The notes under the pieces are model-generated. The model ran no database searches. It worked only from the letters and a program-made list of their open reading frames with translations, and was not told where the DNA came from. Both the position numbers and the translations under genes were made by a program. A stretch of DNA of 64,000 nt, taken from contig JBHHYH010000002.1 of NCBI GenBank assembly GCA_046757465.1, forward strand, positions 60,127 through 124,126, written 5' to 3'. Numbering within the stretch: the first letter of the stretch is position 1; every line of letters starts with the position of its first letter. Below are positions 8,236-16,528 of the stretch, one piece after another. This DNA is from Scalindua_A sp046757465 (lineage in GTDB: Bacteria > Planctomycetota > Brocadiia > Brocadiales > Scalinduaceae).

Positions 8236-8652
8236 CCTTTTTTGCCTTTTTAAAAGGATAAAAACAAATAGGTACAAAGATTAGTAAGTTATTTTTCTTC
8301 ATTTTAGATTGATTCCTTCTTTTATATCTCTCTTTACTATTTCATATACATTTATTGGTCAAGCCAAATCATATTAGGTGGTGTTATCCCACATTGATGT
8401 TTAAAGCAATGTCATTATAGATATTGCATTTGCAAAATCTTAGTTTAATCTAACCTAAATTGAGCGATTTTATATTGCATGTCAATGTAGCCGCAGGTCG
8501 TGCCTGAGGCAGATTCGCCTTGGCGAACTTTTATCTGCGTTTCCCATCATGAGTTTATGACAATTTCATGTAAGTTACGCAACCTGAAGGTTGCGGCTAC
8601 CCGCCCGAACGTACCTTTCGGTACGGGTGGGCAAAAATCGCTCAATTTAGGT
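8236..8652. other. Intergenic stretch dominated by a MITE-like element
   Basis: The first 215 bases are AT-rich and should contain the promoter of the NHL gene on the minus strand. The remainder, 8453-8652, is the inverted-repeat element listed separately. No gene is supported here. Confidence 0.6.
8453..8652. repeat. MITE-like element, family B, copy 1
   Basis: Perfect 18-bp terminal inverted repeats, ACCTAAATTGAGCGATTT, bound a 200-bp element with a GTAGCCGC...GCGGCTAC inner stem. A diverged copy in the opposite orientation is at 29886-30022. The right end touches the stop codon of the GDCCVxC gene. Confidence 0.85.
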
Positions 8653-8865
8653 CTAACAACATTTCTTATTTGCCTGTATTGGTGGGCATGGAAAAGATCC
8701 ATATGAACAGAATACACAGCAATCACCTTCTTTTGGTTTTAATACTGTTTTACAATTTGTACATTCATAAAAAAAACGACATGAATCTGTTGGCATGGTT
8801 TCTTCCTTTTTGAATCCACAATTTGGGCACGTAGTTACAGATTGTAAGATTACGTCGTTTTCCAT
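8653..8865 (-). CDS. GDCCVxC-type small Cys-rich protein
   Basis: This 70-residue protein has two CXXC pairs near the N-terminus (CPNCG at about 13-17, CTNC at about 35-38) and a C-terminal GDCCVFCSYGSFPCPPIQ motif. The motif matches the family annotated as GDCCVxC-domain (seleno)proteins, often found beside mercury or other soft-metal genes. Here the possible selenocysteine positions are Cys. It probably binds a thiophilic metal or acts in thiol chemistry. It is the last gene of a three-gene operon with a thioredoxin-like protein and a CsoR-family repressor. Confidence 0.85.
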   Translation of the reverse strand: MENDVILQSVTTCPNCGFKKEETMPTDSCRFFYECTNCKTVLKPKEGDCCVFCSYGSFPCPPIQANKKCC

Positions 8866-8887
8866 TTCAATTTAACTTTATACCTAA

Positions 8888-9154
8888 TCAGGAAATCGGT
8901 TTCCCTATTCCAGCAGCTACAAGTTCAGATTTAGAGACCTTTCCCTGGCGGCAGCAATCGGCTATCTTAGCATCTACTACGACCGTAGGTACTGAAGCAA
9001 TCCCATAGGCTCTTGCTTTATCCTGTCCCTCGTTATTGAGATTATAAACGCTTACGTCACATGAATCACATGCAATACTCTCAACCAACTTTACAACATC
9101 ATCACACAGACTGCATCCTGCAGTAAATATTTCAATTTTTCTTTTCGTTGACAT
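8888..9154 (-). CDS. Thioredoxin/glutaredoxin-like protein of the CsoR operon
   Basis: The 88-residue product has a thioredoxin-like fold pattern with a CSLC redox motif (Cys14 and Cys17), a YGIASVPTVVVD cis-Pro segment, and extra Cys pairs (ACDSC and DCC). I chose the ATG at 9154 because GAGG is seven bases upstream; an ATG at 9160 would be too close. It likely reduces disulfides or hands on a metal or persulfide. It lies 13 bases after the CsoR-family gene and 22 bases before the GDCCVxC gene, consistent with one transcript. Confidence 0.82.
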   Translation of the reverse strand: MSTKRKIEIFTAGCSLCDDVVKLVESIACDSCDVSVYNLNNEGQDKARAYGIASVPTVVVDAKIADCCRQGKVSKSELVAAGIGKPIS

Positions 9155-9167
9155 TTTCATACCTCAC

Positions 9168-9473
9168 TTATTTTGCAAATTTGTATATTACGTCCATCAA
9201 TTCATTATATATTTCTTCTTGTTTAGTTATATTTTTAGACTGTATTGCATTGGTAGCGCAAGTCTCAAGGAAATTTCTCATCATGATCTTTGCAACTCCT
9301 CTGAGGGCTTCGTGTGTTGAAGATATCTGTATAAGGATATCCACGCAATATCTATCCTTCTCTATCATCTTTTGCAAACCTTTAACCTGGCCCTCGATAG
9401 CCATAAGTCTTCTTAATACCTTTTTCTTTCTTTCATCTATAATACAACCACCTTTAACCTTTTTCTTAGGCAT
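9168..9473 (-). CDS. CsoR-family (DUF156) repressor with a CstR-like Cys pair
   Basis: The 101-residue all-helical protein matches the CsoR/RcnR/CstR family: RLMAIEGQVKGLQKMIE in helix 1, YCVDILIQI with Cys43, and FLETCATNAI with Cys72. The 29-residue spacing is that of the copper ligands in CsoR, but the His that lies four residues before the second Cys in CsoR is Phe68 here. Two Cys without the His is the pattern of the persulfide sensor CstR. It probably represses its own operon. An AGGAG ribosome binding site lies nine bases before the ATG. Confidence 0.87.
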   Translation of the reverse strand: MPKKKVKGGCIIDERKKKVLRRLMAIEGQVKGLQKMIEKDRYCVDILIQISSTHEALRGVAKIMMRNFLETCATNAIQSKNITKQEEIYNELMDVIYKFAK

Positions 9474-9688
9474 AATATGTTTCTCCTAATAGTATGACCC
9501 CCTCCCCCTATTCATCATTATACAATCCTATAACTATTTGTCAATAATTTAAATATTATATGTCATATCCCTGCATTCATTAATCAAACAACTCATTTTT
9601 ATCCTTGATATTTACTTTGCTGTTTGTTACATCTCGATATTGTTTACATCAATGTTCTGTAAAAAATTGGAAATCTATAACACATCCT

Positions 9689-9709
9689 ATATTTGTGTTA
9701 GTTATATTA
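9689..9709 (+). repeat. Direct repeat upstream of the DUF6602 gene
   Basis: A 21-bp sequence containing TATTTGTGTTAG recurs at 10673-10693 with one mismatch. The pair flanks the DUF6602 gene. Confidence 0.6.
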
Positions 9710-9757
9710 AATTATATCCTAATAAAAATAAAATCTTCCACGTGAAATAAAGATAAC

Positions 9758-10612
9758 GTGACAAACTCAAATCGCAAAAAGAATCATGCAGTGCAAAAGA
9801 AAGCCTCAACAAAACGAGTAATCAAGCACCAACCTGGTACATCCAACAAGATATTAATAAAAGAAGAAGTGCTATTAGCATTTATTGACAAGGCTCTTTC
9901 ATCAACAACTAACTCGCAAACAGTGGGATTAAACGGTGAGATTCCTTTACGTGATTTTCTCAACAAATATCTACCCTACACACTACGTGCGGCTACAGGG
10001 CATTTTGTACCACCGAGTGGACAGGTATCTCCGCAGATTGACGTGATGATTCTAGATTCTCGATACCCACTTTTGTCTGAAAATGCTGATGGATCAGTAC
10101 TAGCTATGCTCCACTCTGTAGTTGGAACAATGGAAGTCAAAACAAGGATAACAACAAGTGATATTCCAAAACTATGGAAGAATTATGCAACAATAATGTC
10201 TTTAGCCTCTGAAGTTGAAGGTTATGGTAATCAAAGAATTGGTTCGATTTTTTCATGGGCGTTCGCTTATAGGAGTAAAAACCGTCTAGATACATTAGCA
10301 GAAAGATACTTTGATGCTGGTACTCCAGAATTCGGTTTGGATTTAATTTTACTTCGTCTTCCAGATAAAGACCAAATGCGTCCAGAGAAGATAGGATTAT
10401 TGTTTCACTTCGAACCAAATTTCGAGTCCGATGAATGTAGAGAGGTAGTTGGTTATGATCCAATACTCATTCCACAATTTACACCATTATCAGATTTGTA
10501 TTATAGGCTTGTACAAGACTCTTATTATTGTTTGGCAAACCGAGGATATGAATTTCATGATATTGGTATGCATATTATGAAGTATATGTCGTGGTCTACC
10601 TGTCCTGCTTGA
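9758..10612 (+). CDS. DUF6602-domain protein, probable PD-(D/E)XK-like nuclease
   Basis: The 284-residue protein carries the DUF6602 signature LRDFLNKYLP...ATGHFVPPSGQVSPQIDVMILD, followed by VVGTMEVKT. The spaced D...ExK residues (QIDVMILD and MEVKT) fit a PD-(D/E)XK nuclease core. The family occurs in defence islands, and a restriction-modification pair follows directly. The start codon is GTG with a weak upstream ribosome binding site. The first 30 residues are basic and probably unstructured. It is flanked by a 21-bp direct repeat, which may mark insertion as a unit. Confidence 0.78.
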   Translation: MTNSNRKKNHAVQKKASTKRVIKHQPGTSNKILIKEEVLLAFIDKALSSTTNSQTVGLNGEIPLRDFLNKYLPYTLRAATGHFVPPSGQVSPQIDVMILDSRYPLLSENADGSVLAMLHSVVGTMEVKTRITTSDIPKLWKNYATIMSLASEVEGYGNQRIGSIFSWAFAYRSKNRLDTLAERYFDAGTPEFGLDLILLRLPDKDQMRPEKIGLLFHFEPNFESDECREVVGYDPILIPQFTPLSDLYYRLVQDSYYCLANRGYEFHDIGMHIMKYMSWSTCPA

Positions 10613-10672
10613 GAATCTACGTCAGAGTCTAGGGGTTAGGAAACTTCTGATAGGAAATACGGGATACATGCC

Positions 10673-10693
10673 ATATTTGTGTTAGCTATATTA
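10673..10693 (+). repeat. Direct repeat downstream of the DUF6602 gene
   Basis: Partner of 9689-9709 with 20 of 21 bases identical and the same orientation, 984 bases apart. Confidence 0.6.
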
Positions 10694-10836
10694 GGGACGT
10701 GTCTCTGAATTAAAAAAAACTAATGAATAATAAAATTCACTATTTGTTGCAATAACATAGAAATAATGTTAGCCGAATTTGATAGTCTCAAGCTAAGTTT
10801 CTTTATCTAAAAGTTAATTAGTAACAGGGATAGTTA

Positions 10837-11478
10837 ATGACACATCCTACCAAGCTAAACCCGCAATACGTTAACCGGAAGGTGATACTACCATACAACC
10901 TAAATGTTGATGAGGTTGAGCGGGCGGTATCTGAAACATATCGATTATTCCATGGATTGAACGAAAATCTTATGAATAATGGATTTCGTCCCTTAGAGGA
11001 AATAATCTTGGGGAACTCACTTTCTGGAATTATATCTGAGTTTCTTGTAAAAAATATTGCAAGAGTTTCTAGCACTTTAGAAGCCAACTTGAAAGTGGGT
11101 GGACATCCAGACCTTCTGCCTAAAGGGCACTACTCATCGAACCTTGTTTTAAAAGGTAGTGAAGGCATTGAAGTGAAGTCTTCTATTCAGAAAGGAGGAT
11201 GGCAGGGCCATAACCCAGAAGACTGCTGGCTGATGGTTTTCAGATATATGGTTGGCGAACAAAGGAATAAAAAATCAATCCCATTGACATTCATTGAAAT
11301 TCTATGCGCTAAATTGAAAAAATCTGATTGGTCGTTTCCTGGAAGGAAAGGCACATCACGTCGAACCCCTACGGCGTCAATTACCTCTACCGGTGTAGAA
11401 AAACTACGGAAGAATTTCCTATACAGGTTACCTGATGTTGGGGTTGGTAGTCATCGTTCCGTCCTCGCCAAAGGTTAA
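10837..11478 (+). CDS. Type II restriction endonuclease (PD-(D/E)XK type)
   Basis: The 213-residue protein contains GGHPDLLP (the PD residues) about 25 residues before GIEVKSS (the ExK residues), then a GWQGHNPEDCWLMVFRY segment, an order typical of PD-(D/E)XK restriction enzymes. It is convergent with the methyltransferase gene, 20 bases away, which supports an R-M pair. The recognition site cannot be read from the sequence. The C-terminus is Arg/Ser/Gly-rich. The N-terminal 50 residues are helical. Confidence 0.8.
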   Translation: MTHPTKLNPQYVNRKVILPYNLNVDEVERAVSETYRLFHGLNENLMNNGFRPLEEIILGNSLSGIISEFLVKNIARVSSTLEANLKVGGHPDLLPKGHYSSNLVLKGSEGIEVKSSIQKGGWQGHNPEDCWLMVFRYMVGEQRNKKSIPLTFIEILCAKLKKSDWSFPGRKGTSRRTPTASITSTGVEKLRKNFLYRLPDVGVGSHRSVLAKG

Positions 11479-11498
11479 CCTATTTGATAACGTAGATA

Positions 11499-12851
11499 TC
11501 AATCCTCGAAAAGGAATTTTTGTCTGATATTATCATTTTTAGCATACCGCTGGTTGCCTCTAAAACTATTCTCCCCATTTGAAACAAACGATGCAAGTCG
11601 CGGAATTGCTTGGACGGCCATATTGAAGAAATGTGAATCTGAATCGATCCCAATGCTTCTGTATCCTACAAAGCATGAGGCAGCAATAGTCGAGCCACCA
11701 CCCATAAATGGATCCAAAATAATTCCTTCCGCCAAAGGAAGTGCGGCTCGTACGATTTGTCGCATGAAAGCTTGTGGTTTGAGCGAAGGATGGGGAGCTA
11801 TATCCCGTTCAATGCTTCTAGTTGGTGCACTCTTAATCACATCACAAAATGGTTGATTTTCTGAAATTCGCCTGAGTCCTCCTGTCTTCCACTTTCTTAG
11901 GTTGTCCTGAATACGTCCTTCACACGGTTTTCTGAAAAGGCCCCACGGCTCCCAACAGGATCTGGGCATTACGGTTACATTTTGAAATTCTTTATGGGCG
12001 TTTTTTGGTCTGTCCCCACCCCGGAGTGTTTGAACCAACCGTATAATCTCACCCCTCTTTTCAAATCCATTTTCAATGAGAGCCATATAAACAATGTGAG
12101 AGAGAAGTGGATTTGTGGCTATGAAGATATGAGCACCCGGTACAAGGATGGGGTACATTTTGTAAGCCCATTGAGAAAAAAAGAGCTTAAGATATTCTTT
12201 TTCTTCATTTGTAAGCACTGTAAATCTTGGGAGTGGGCTTCTTCTACATCCATCAAATTCAGGTGGTATACGCCAGACACCACCACGTCCATTTCTAAGT
12301 TTTGTTTTCTCTTTGGGAGAATATTCTTTTATACCATAAGGAGGATCTGTAACAATTGCATGAATGCTATTGGGAGGCTGTTGATCTGCCCATTTAAAGC
12401 AGTCACCATGAACAAGTTTATATAGCGACTTCAGATTGAAAGCTTGTCGTTTATGCTCCGAAAGATCAGTAGAAGAAACGGAGCTTTCGTGGTTATACTC
12501 TGATTGTGATTCTTCTGCAACATGACTACCAAAGGTTTCACGAAGGACGCTGGTTGCCTCTATTGTATATCTATTCAGAATTTCCTCTACATCCTTTGGT
12601 AAATAACCGGCGAGTTGATAAAGAAACATTGGATCTATTTTTATGATCGTAGCAAGCTTCTTAATCATTATTTTTGAAGGTCTTGCCTTTGAGCTTTCCA
12701 ATCTCGACAAATATCCTCTTGTAACTTTGAGAATATTAGCTAATCCTTCAAGGGACAGTCCTTTCGATACTCGTTCATCGTGAAGCCATCGTCCAAATTT
12801 TTGACTGTTGGTCTTTGCTTCCTTTTCATGTTTTTCGTTGGATATTTTCAT
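11499..12851 (-). CDS. Xre-type HTH fused to a beta-class amino DNA methyltransferase
   Basis: Residues about 19-75 form an Xre/Cro helix-turn-helix (GLSLEGLANILKVTRGYLSRLE). After a Ser-rich linker, the methyltransferase shows TDPPYG (motif IV, D169-Y172) well before LDPFMGGGSTIAAS (motif I, about residue 390), the IV-before-I order of beta-class N6-adenine or N4-cytosine enzymes. It would protect the sites cut by the convergent endonuclease. The HTH probably lets it control transcription of the locus, the job done by separate C proteins in other systems. The promoter listed at 12859-12887 ends seven bases before the ATG, so the transcript may be leaderless. Confidence 0.88.
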   Translation of the reverse strand: MKISNEKHEKEAKTNSQKFGRWLHDERVSKGLSLEGLANILKVTRGYLSRLESSKARPSKIMIKKLATIIKIDPMFLYQLAGYLPKDVEEILNRYTIEATSVLRETFGSHVAEESQSEYNHESSVSSTDLSEHKRQAFNLKSLYKLVHGDCFKWADQQPPNSIHAIVTDPPYGIKEYSPKEKTKLRNGRGGVWRIPPEFDGCRRSPLPRFTVLTNEEKEYLKLFFSQWAYKMYPILVPGAHIFIATNPLLSHIVYMALIENGFEKRGEIIRLVQTLRGGDRPKNAHKEFQNVTVMPRSCWEPWGLFRKPCEGRIQDNLRKWKTGGLRRISENQPFCDVIKSAPTRSIERDIAPHPSLKPQAFMRQIVRAALPLAEGIILDPFMGGGSTIAASCFVGYRSIGIDSDSHFFNMAVQAIPRLASFVSNGENSFRGNQRYAKNDNIRQKFLFED

Positions 12852-12858
12852 TCATCGA

Positions 12859-12887
12859 AATATACCAAAGTTTACCAGTTTAGTCAA
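12859..12887 (-). promoter_or_regulatory. Promoter of the HTH-methyltransferase gene
   Basis: On the minus strand TTGACT (-35) and TATATT (-10) are separated by 17 bases, and the -10 box ends only seven bases before the ATG. The spacer carries two ACTGGTAA/ACTTTGGTA half repeats that could bind the HTH domain. Predicted from consensus only. Confidence 0.6.
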
Positions 12888-13000
12888 CTATCATTTGGTG
12901 ATTATAGGAACATATGTACTAATGCAAAAGAGTCTTATTATAAATACCGGACGAAAGCATCAGTCTATACATTTTATTTAAGAATCACTCAATTTAGCTT

Positions 13001-13038
13001 ATTGAATTCCCAATTTAAATTTAATAGACTTAAAGGTG
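13001..13038 (+). repeat. Short dispersed repeat (GTATTCCCAATTT type), copy 2
   Basis: The copy ends in CTTAAAGGTG; the AAAGGTG part lies at the right distance to be the ribosome binding site of the gene starting at 13043. Confidence 0.7.
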
Positions 13039-13042
13039 TAAG

Positions 13043-14326
13043 ATGATTAGGACTTTTTTAGTCATGTTCATGATTTGCTTTTTAGTGATTGCAATGGCCG
13101 TAGTATCATTTGCGGACACAGCAAAGGAGTATAATGAGGCCGGGATAAGGTATATGAAATCCCGAGAATATAAGGATGCAGTAGATGCCTTTGAAGAAGC
13201 GTATGGAAAAGCTCCTGATAATGAGATAATCAAAAGGAATCTAACCCATGCTTATGCGGCCTTGGGTAATGAGCATGCCGAGCGAGGTGTTTGGGACGAG
13301 GCAATACATTTTGTTGAAAAAGCCCTTGAACTTGATAATACCAATCATGTCTTAAAGCAAAACCTGTCTGTTCTTTACAATAACTACGCTTATGAGCAAA
13401 TGAAGAATGGTATGCCTGATAGCGCTTATGCAAATCTAAAGGAGGCATTGCGCTACAATGAGAGTAACTGGGCGGCATATGTTTCCCTGGGGAGGATAAT
13501 GTATGATCAGGGAGAAATTAAGGAAGCAGTTAAGTATTGGACGGAAGCGGTGTTGCTTAAGCCTGAACTCACAGCAATTAAGCAACAACTTGACAGGCTC
13601 AAAAAGGAGAGTAGCGTTGAGGATAAGTTCAGGGAAAAGAATTATATGTATTTCGAGGTAAAGTATGAAGGTTATGAAAGAGAAGATTTGGCCTTGAAAG
13701 TTGTAGAGATATTACATGAGGCATATATCAAAATTGGGTATGATTTCAGGTATTATCCGTTTGAAAAGATACCCGTAATTATATATACCAAAGAACAGTT
13801 TCAGACGATGACGGGTACGCCAGATTGGATTGAAGGGTTATTCGATGGCATAATCAGGGTTACGGCTTCCACCATTGAGGGAGAAGACTATCGATTGAGG
13901 AATATTCTCTATCACGAATACACACACGCATTGTTATATAAAAAAGCAGGAAATAATCTACCTCACTGGCTGAACGAAGGACTGGCGCAATATGAGGAGC
14001 CAGTCCGAAATGATATTCAAAGGGACGATATTACTTTTTTAAATAGATATCTGAGCCAGGGGAATTTAATTGCACTTTCTGATTTGGACAAGGCACTAGA
14101 ATACCGTGAGAATAAAGAACAGTTAAGACTTGCTTATCTCGAAGCAAAACTTCTTGTTCGATACATCAATGAGCTATATTATTTCTATCGAATAGTTTCA
14201 ATTTTAGACGGACTTGCATCAGGTAAGGATATTGATACAGCCATTCAAGAGACGATTTTTGTCAATACAGAAAGACTGGAAAAAAATTGGCTGGATTGGT
14301 TGAATTCAAAATACAAAAGTAAATAA
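13043..14326 (+). CDS. Exported TPR protein with an HExxH metallopeptidase domain (peptidase MA-like)
   Basis: The 427-residue protein has a signal peptide (to about residue 26) and four tetratricopeptide repeats across residues 27-185. The C-terminal half holds a gluzincin-type zinc site, HEYTHALLY near residue 290, with the downstream Glu in HWLNEGLAQYEE. This pairing is the peptidase MA-like family. It would act in the periplasm-equivalent space, with the TPR part recruiting substrate or a partner. The start is supported by AAAGGTG supplied by the dispersed repeat. The natural substrate is unknown. Confidence 0.85.
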   Translation: MIRTFLVMFMICFLVIAMAVVSFADTAKEYNEAGIRYMKSREYKDAVDAFEEAYGKAPDNEIIKRNLTHAYAALGNEHAERGVWDEAIHFVEKALELDNTNHVLKQNLSVLYNNYAYEQMKNGMPDSAYANLKEALRYNESNWAAYVSLGRIMYDQGEIKEAVKYWTEAVLLKPELTAIKQQLDRLKKESSVEDKFREKNYMYFEVKYEGYEREDLALKVVEILHEAYIKIGYDFRYYPFEKIPVIIYTKEQFQTMTGTPDWIEGLFDGIIRVTASTIEGEDYRLRNILYHEYTHALLYKKAGNNLPHWLNEGLAQYEEPVRNDIQRDDITFLNRYLSQGNLIALSDLDKALEYRENKEQLRLAYLEAKLLVRYINELYYFYRIVSILDGLASGKDIDTAIQETIFVNTERLEKNWLDWLNSKYKSK

Positions 14327-14400
14327 TAATTTAAATATAGTAAAGATTTGATATAATAATTAGCTTTAACCTTAAAGAAAATTATTATAGAAGCATTAGT

Positions 14401-15420
14401 GTGAGCTCTATATCAAGATTTGACACATCTCGCCCACAGGAGACACCACACTACGACCTCATTTTGATTGGGGCCGGGCCATGTGGTCTGGCAGCGGCTT
14501 CAGAATTCAAGCATGCTGGATTGAATTACCTTCATTTAGAGTCCGGGCAGCTTGCTCAAACCGTTTACAACTTTCCCACCAACATTCGTCTATTTTCCCA
14601 TCCACGCTATCTTGAGATTGGAAACGTTCATTTTCACCCGGAACCATACGAACCACCTACCAGAGAACAGTATCTAGAGTATCTCAATAAGGTATCTTCC
14701 CGGCTAGGGCTGGTTGTCAAACAGCATAGTAAAGTGGTGGGCGTTAGTTCAAATGATAAAGATCATCTCGTGCGTTATATCAAAAAGCGTGGTAAGATTG
14801 GCGAAGCGTCTGCACCCAACATTGTTGTTGCCAGCGGGGGATATTATGCGCCTCAATTACTTGGTATTCCCGGAGAAGAGCAACCTAATGTATATCATTA
14901 TTTTCGGAGTGAGTTACCATTCTATAATGAACGGGTTTTAGTCGTAGGAGGACGTAACTCAGCAATAGATGCCGTAATCACTCTAGTCGAGAAGAAAGCA
15001 GAAGTAATTCACTCTTATCGTGGAGCTCGTCTACCTCGTAAAAAGATCAAACCCTGGCTACTGCCCGCATTTGATAATGCTCGAAAAAGAGGCTCAATCC
15101 GATTTCTTTATCGGACAGTTCCCCGCTCCATTCATAACAAACAGGTCAAACTAAAATCAGATGGGAAAAAGAATATGACAATAGATGTTGACATGGTCTT
15201 TCTTTTGACCGGATATGGTCCTGATTATGCTACCCTTAAAAGTGCATCCGTCCCGTTTCACAAACGGCACAAAAGACCACTCTTTAATCCAAGAACATTA
15301 GAAACCAAAAAATCAGGCATATTTCTATGCGGCACTATAGTGCTTAAATGGCAGGGGGAAAAGGCAAGTATAGATAACACTCGAGGCCATGGGAAAATAA
15401 TTCTCAATAATTTGCGTTAA
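14401..15420 (+). CDS. YpdA-like FAD/NAD(P)-dependent oxidoreductase
   Basis: A two-dinucleotide-domain flavoprotein of 339 residues: FAD motif IGAGPCGLAA at about residue 22, NAD(P) motif VVGGRNSAIDA at about residue 182, and a C-terminal GIFLCGTIVL...IDNTRGHG segment. This arrangement resembles YpdA, the proposed bacillithiol disulfide reductase, which also lacks a CXXC active site. The start codon is GTG with a poor ribosome binding site. A strong stem-loop follows the stop. The physiological thiol substrate here is unknown. Confidence 0.8.
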   Translation: MSSISRFDTSRPQETPHYDLILIGAGPCGLAAASEFKHAGLNYLHLESGQLAQTVYNFPTNIRLFSHPRYLEIGNVHFHPEPYEPPTREQYLEYLNKVSSRLGLVVKQHSKVVGVSSNDKDHLVRYIKKRGKIGEASAPNIVVASGGYYAPQLLGIPGEEQPNVYHYFRSELPFYNERVLVVGGRNSAIDAVITLVEKKAEVIHSYRGARLPRKKIKPWLLPAFDNARKRGSIRFLYRTVPRSIHNKQVKLKSDGKKNMTIDVDMVFLLTGYGPDYATLKSASVPFHKRHKRPLFNPRTLETKKSGIFLCGTIVLKWQGEKASIDNTRGHGKIILNNLR

Positions 15421-15431
15421 GCATACAAAAA

Positions 15432-15455
15432 AAAGCCCACAAATAAATGGGCTTT
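15432..15455. terminator. Stem-loop terminator
   Basis: AAAGCCCA and TGGGCTTT form an 8-bp perfect stem flanked by an A-run on the left and a T-rich sequence on the right, so it can end transcription from the YpdA-like gene and, in reverse, from the other side. Confidence 0.75.
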
Positions 15456-15901
15456 CTAATAAAATATCCACCCCCCAGAGGGGGGCTTTGGGTTAACGCA
15501 TGGAGGGTTATGAAAATAACCAGTTAAATAGCGTTTAAGTTCTTTTGTTCATATTCCTCCCGGCCTTTTTATCCCGTAAAGCTTCCTCGTGCACCCGCCC
15601 GTACCGAGCGCTACGTTCACCAGCCCGACGCTCATTCTGGCGGTGGCAGGAAGTTCCAACGGGGTTTACTAGCCTTCGTGTTTGTCAAACGTTCAAATGT
15701 TTTTTTGTTAAAATAGTGATTATAAATATCTTTATCACTAACCTTTATAAAAGCGGTAACAAATATTGTCGTTATAGCGTTAATCCGACAAAGCTATTAA
15801 ATTTACCCCAACCGGAGAATGTGGTCTTTACATCCGAAAAAGGTTTTTTAAAACCTCAAAGATAAGGCACCCGTTTTACGGGTACCATTTCTTTATTAAG
15901 C
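15456..15901. other. Gene-free stretch
   Basis: A C/G-rich hairpin (about 15470-15490), a GC-rich repeat-like segment and an AT-rich part follow. A frame on the plus strand (15545-15865) is not protein-like and has no ribosome binding site. A terminator for the minus-strand gene sits at its right end. Confidence 0.6.
15866..15886 (-). terminator. Terminator of the exported protein gene at 15902
   Basis: On the minus strand GGTACCCG and CGGGTGCC pair around a TAAAA loop, followed by a T-rich tail, 15 bases after the stop codon. Confidence 0.6.
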
Positions 15902-16330
15902 TTACTCTACTTTCAGGTAGGGAGTGACATGGACAATTCTTACTGCCCAAAAACTTCCGTCCTTTATTGAGTAGTTGCATTTAATGTAATATCCAGCCTT
16001 GAGATGTTCGAAGCTTAATTCGTCGTCCTTGTGGAACTTAGTACCGCCCCTGATTGATACTATATCAGTCTTTTCATCTCCCATATAGCAGAGTGTGTCC
16101 TCGGTAACCATTAATGGCGCATCGCCCAGCAATTCGCATCCTTCAAAGTATATCTCCATTTTTTCAAGATCTACACTCTTGATCTTACCTTCAATTACTG
16201 CAAGGCTTGCGGCCTTTTCTGCAAAACCAGGCCAATCAACTGATTTTCCAGCATATGCATTAAACCCAAGCAAAAAAGCTCCTAGAAAGAAGGCTAGCAT
16301 TACAAGTTTCGTCGTCCTTAACATTTTCAT
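15902..16330 (-). CDS. Small exported protein, paralogue of the gene at 17282
   Basis: The 142-residue product has a signal peptide ending near AYAG (residue 28). The mature part, with alternating beta-strands (IEGKIKSVDLEKMEIYFEG..., KFHKDDELSFEHLKAGYYIKCNYS), looks like an OB-fold-type beta-barrel similar to DUF5666 proteins, though I am not certain of the family. It is clearly homologous to the protein at 17282-17734, including upstream DNA. A GGAGGG ribosome binding site lies before the ATG, and a sigma-54-like promoter lies about 55 bases upstream. Function unknown. Confidence 0.75.
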   Translation of the reverse strand: MKMLRTTKLVMLAFFLGAFLLGFNAYAGKSVDWPGFAEKAASLAVIEGKIKSVDLEKMEIYFEGCELLGDAPLMVTEDTLCYMGDEKTDIVSIRGGTKFHKDDELSFEHLKAGYYIKCNYSIKDGSFWAVRIVHVTPYLKVE

Positions 16331-16383
16331 ACCCTCCTTTTTTTAATTTTGAACTAATAACAATTATTCTCATCTTTTATATC

Positions 16384-16400
16384 ATCAATTATCATGCCAA
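16384..16400 (-). promoter_or_regulatory. Sigma-54-like promoter
   Basis: On the minus strand TTGGCATG-ATAA-TTGAT matches the -24/-12 layout (TTGGCACG-N4-TTGCW) with two changes. It is positioned like its twin at 17783-17799. Confidence 0.6.
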
Positions 16401-16528
16401 TTTTGTTAAATAAGAAAATTGAAATACAAATTGATGCAATCATAAGATCAGTTAATAAAAGAGTTACAAACTCTTTTTCCCCTTAATAAAACGCGTATCT
16501 AGGTTTCGGCATAACCACACCAAAAAAG

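Noticed and set aside
8500..8706. Plus-strand frame through the family B element
   Set aside because: It is encoded by the MITE and overlaps the GDCCVxC gene on the other strand.
15545..15865. Plus-strand open frame of about 106 codons
   Set aside because: Its first part is repeat-like and basic without a fold, it has no ribosome binding site, and it lies between two terminators.
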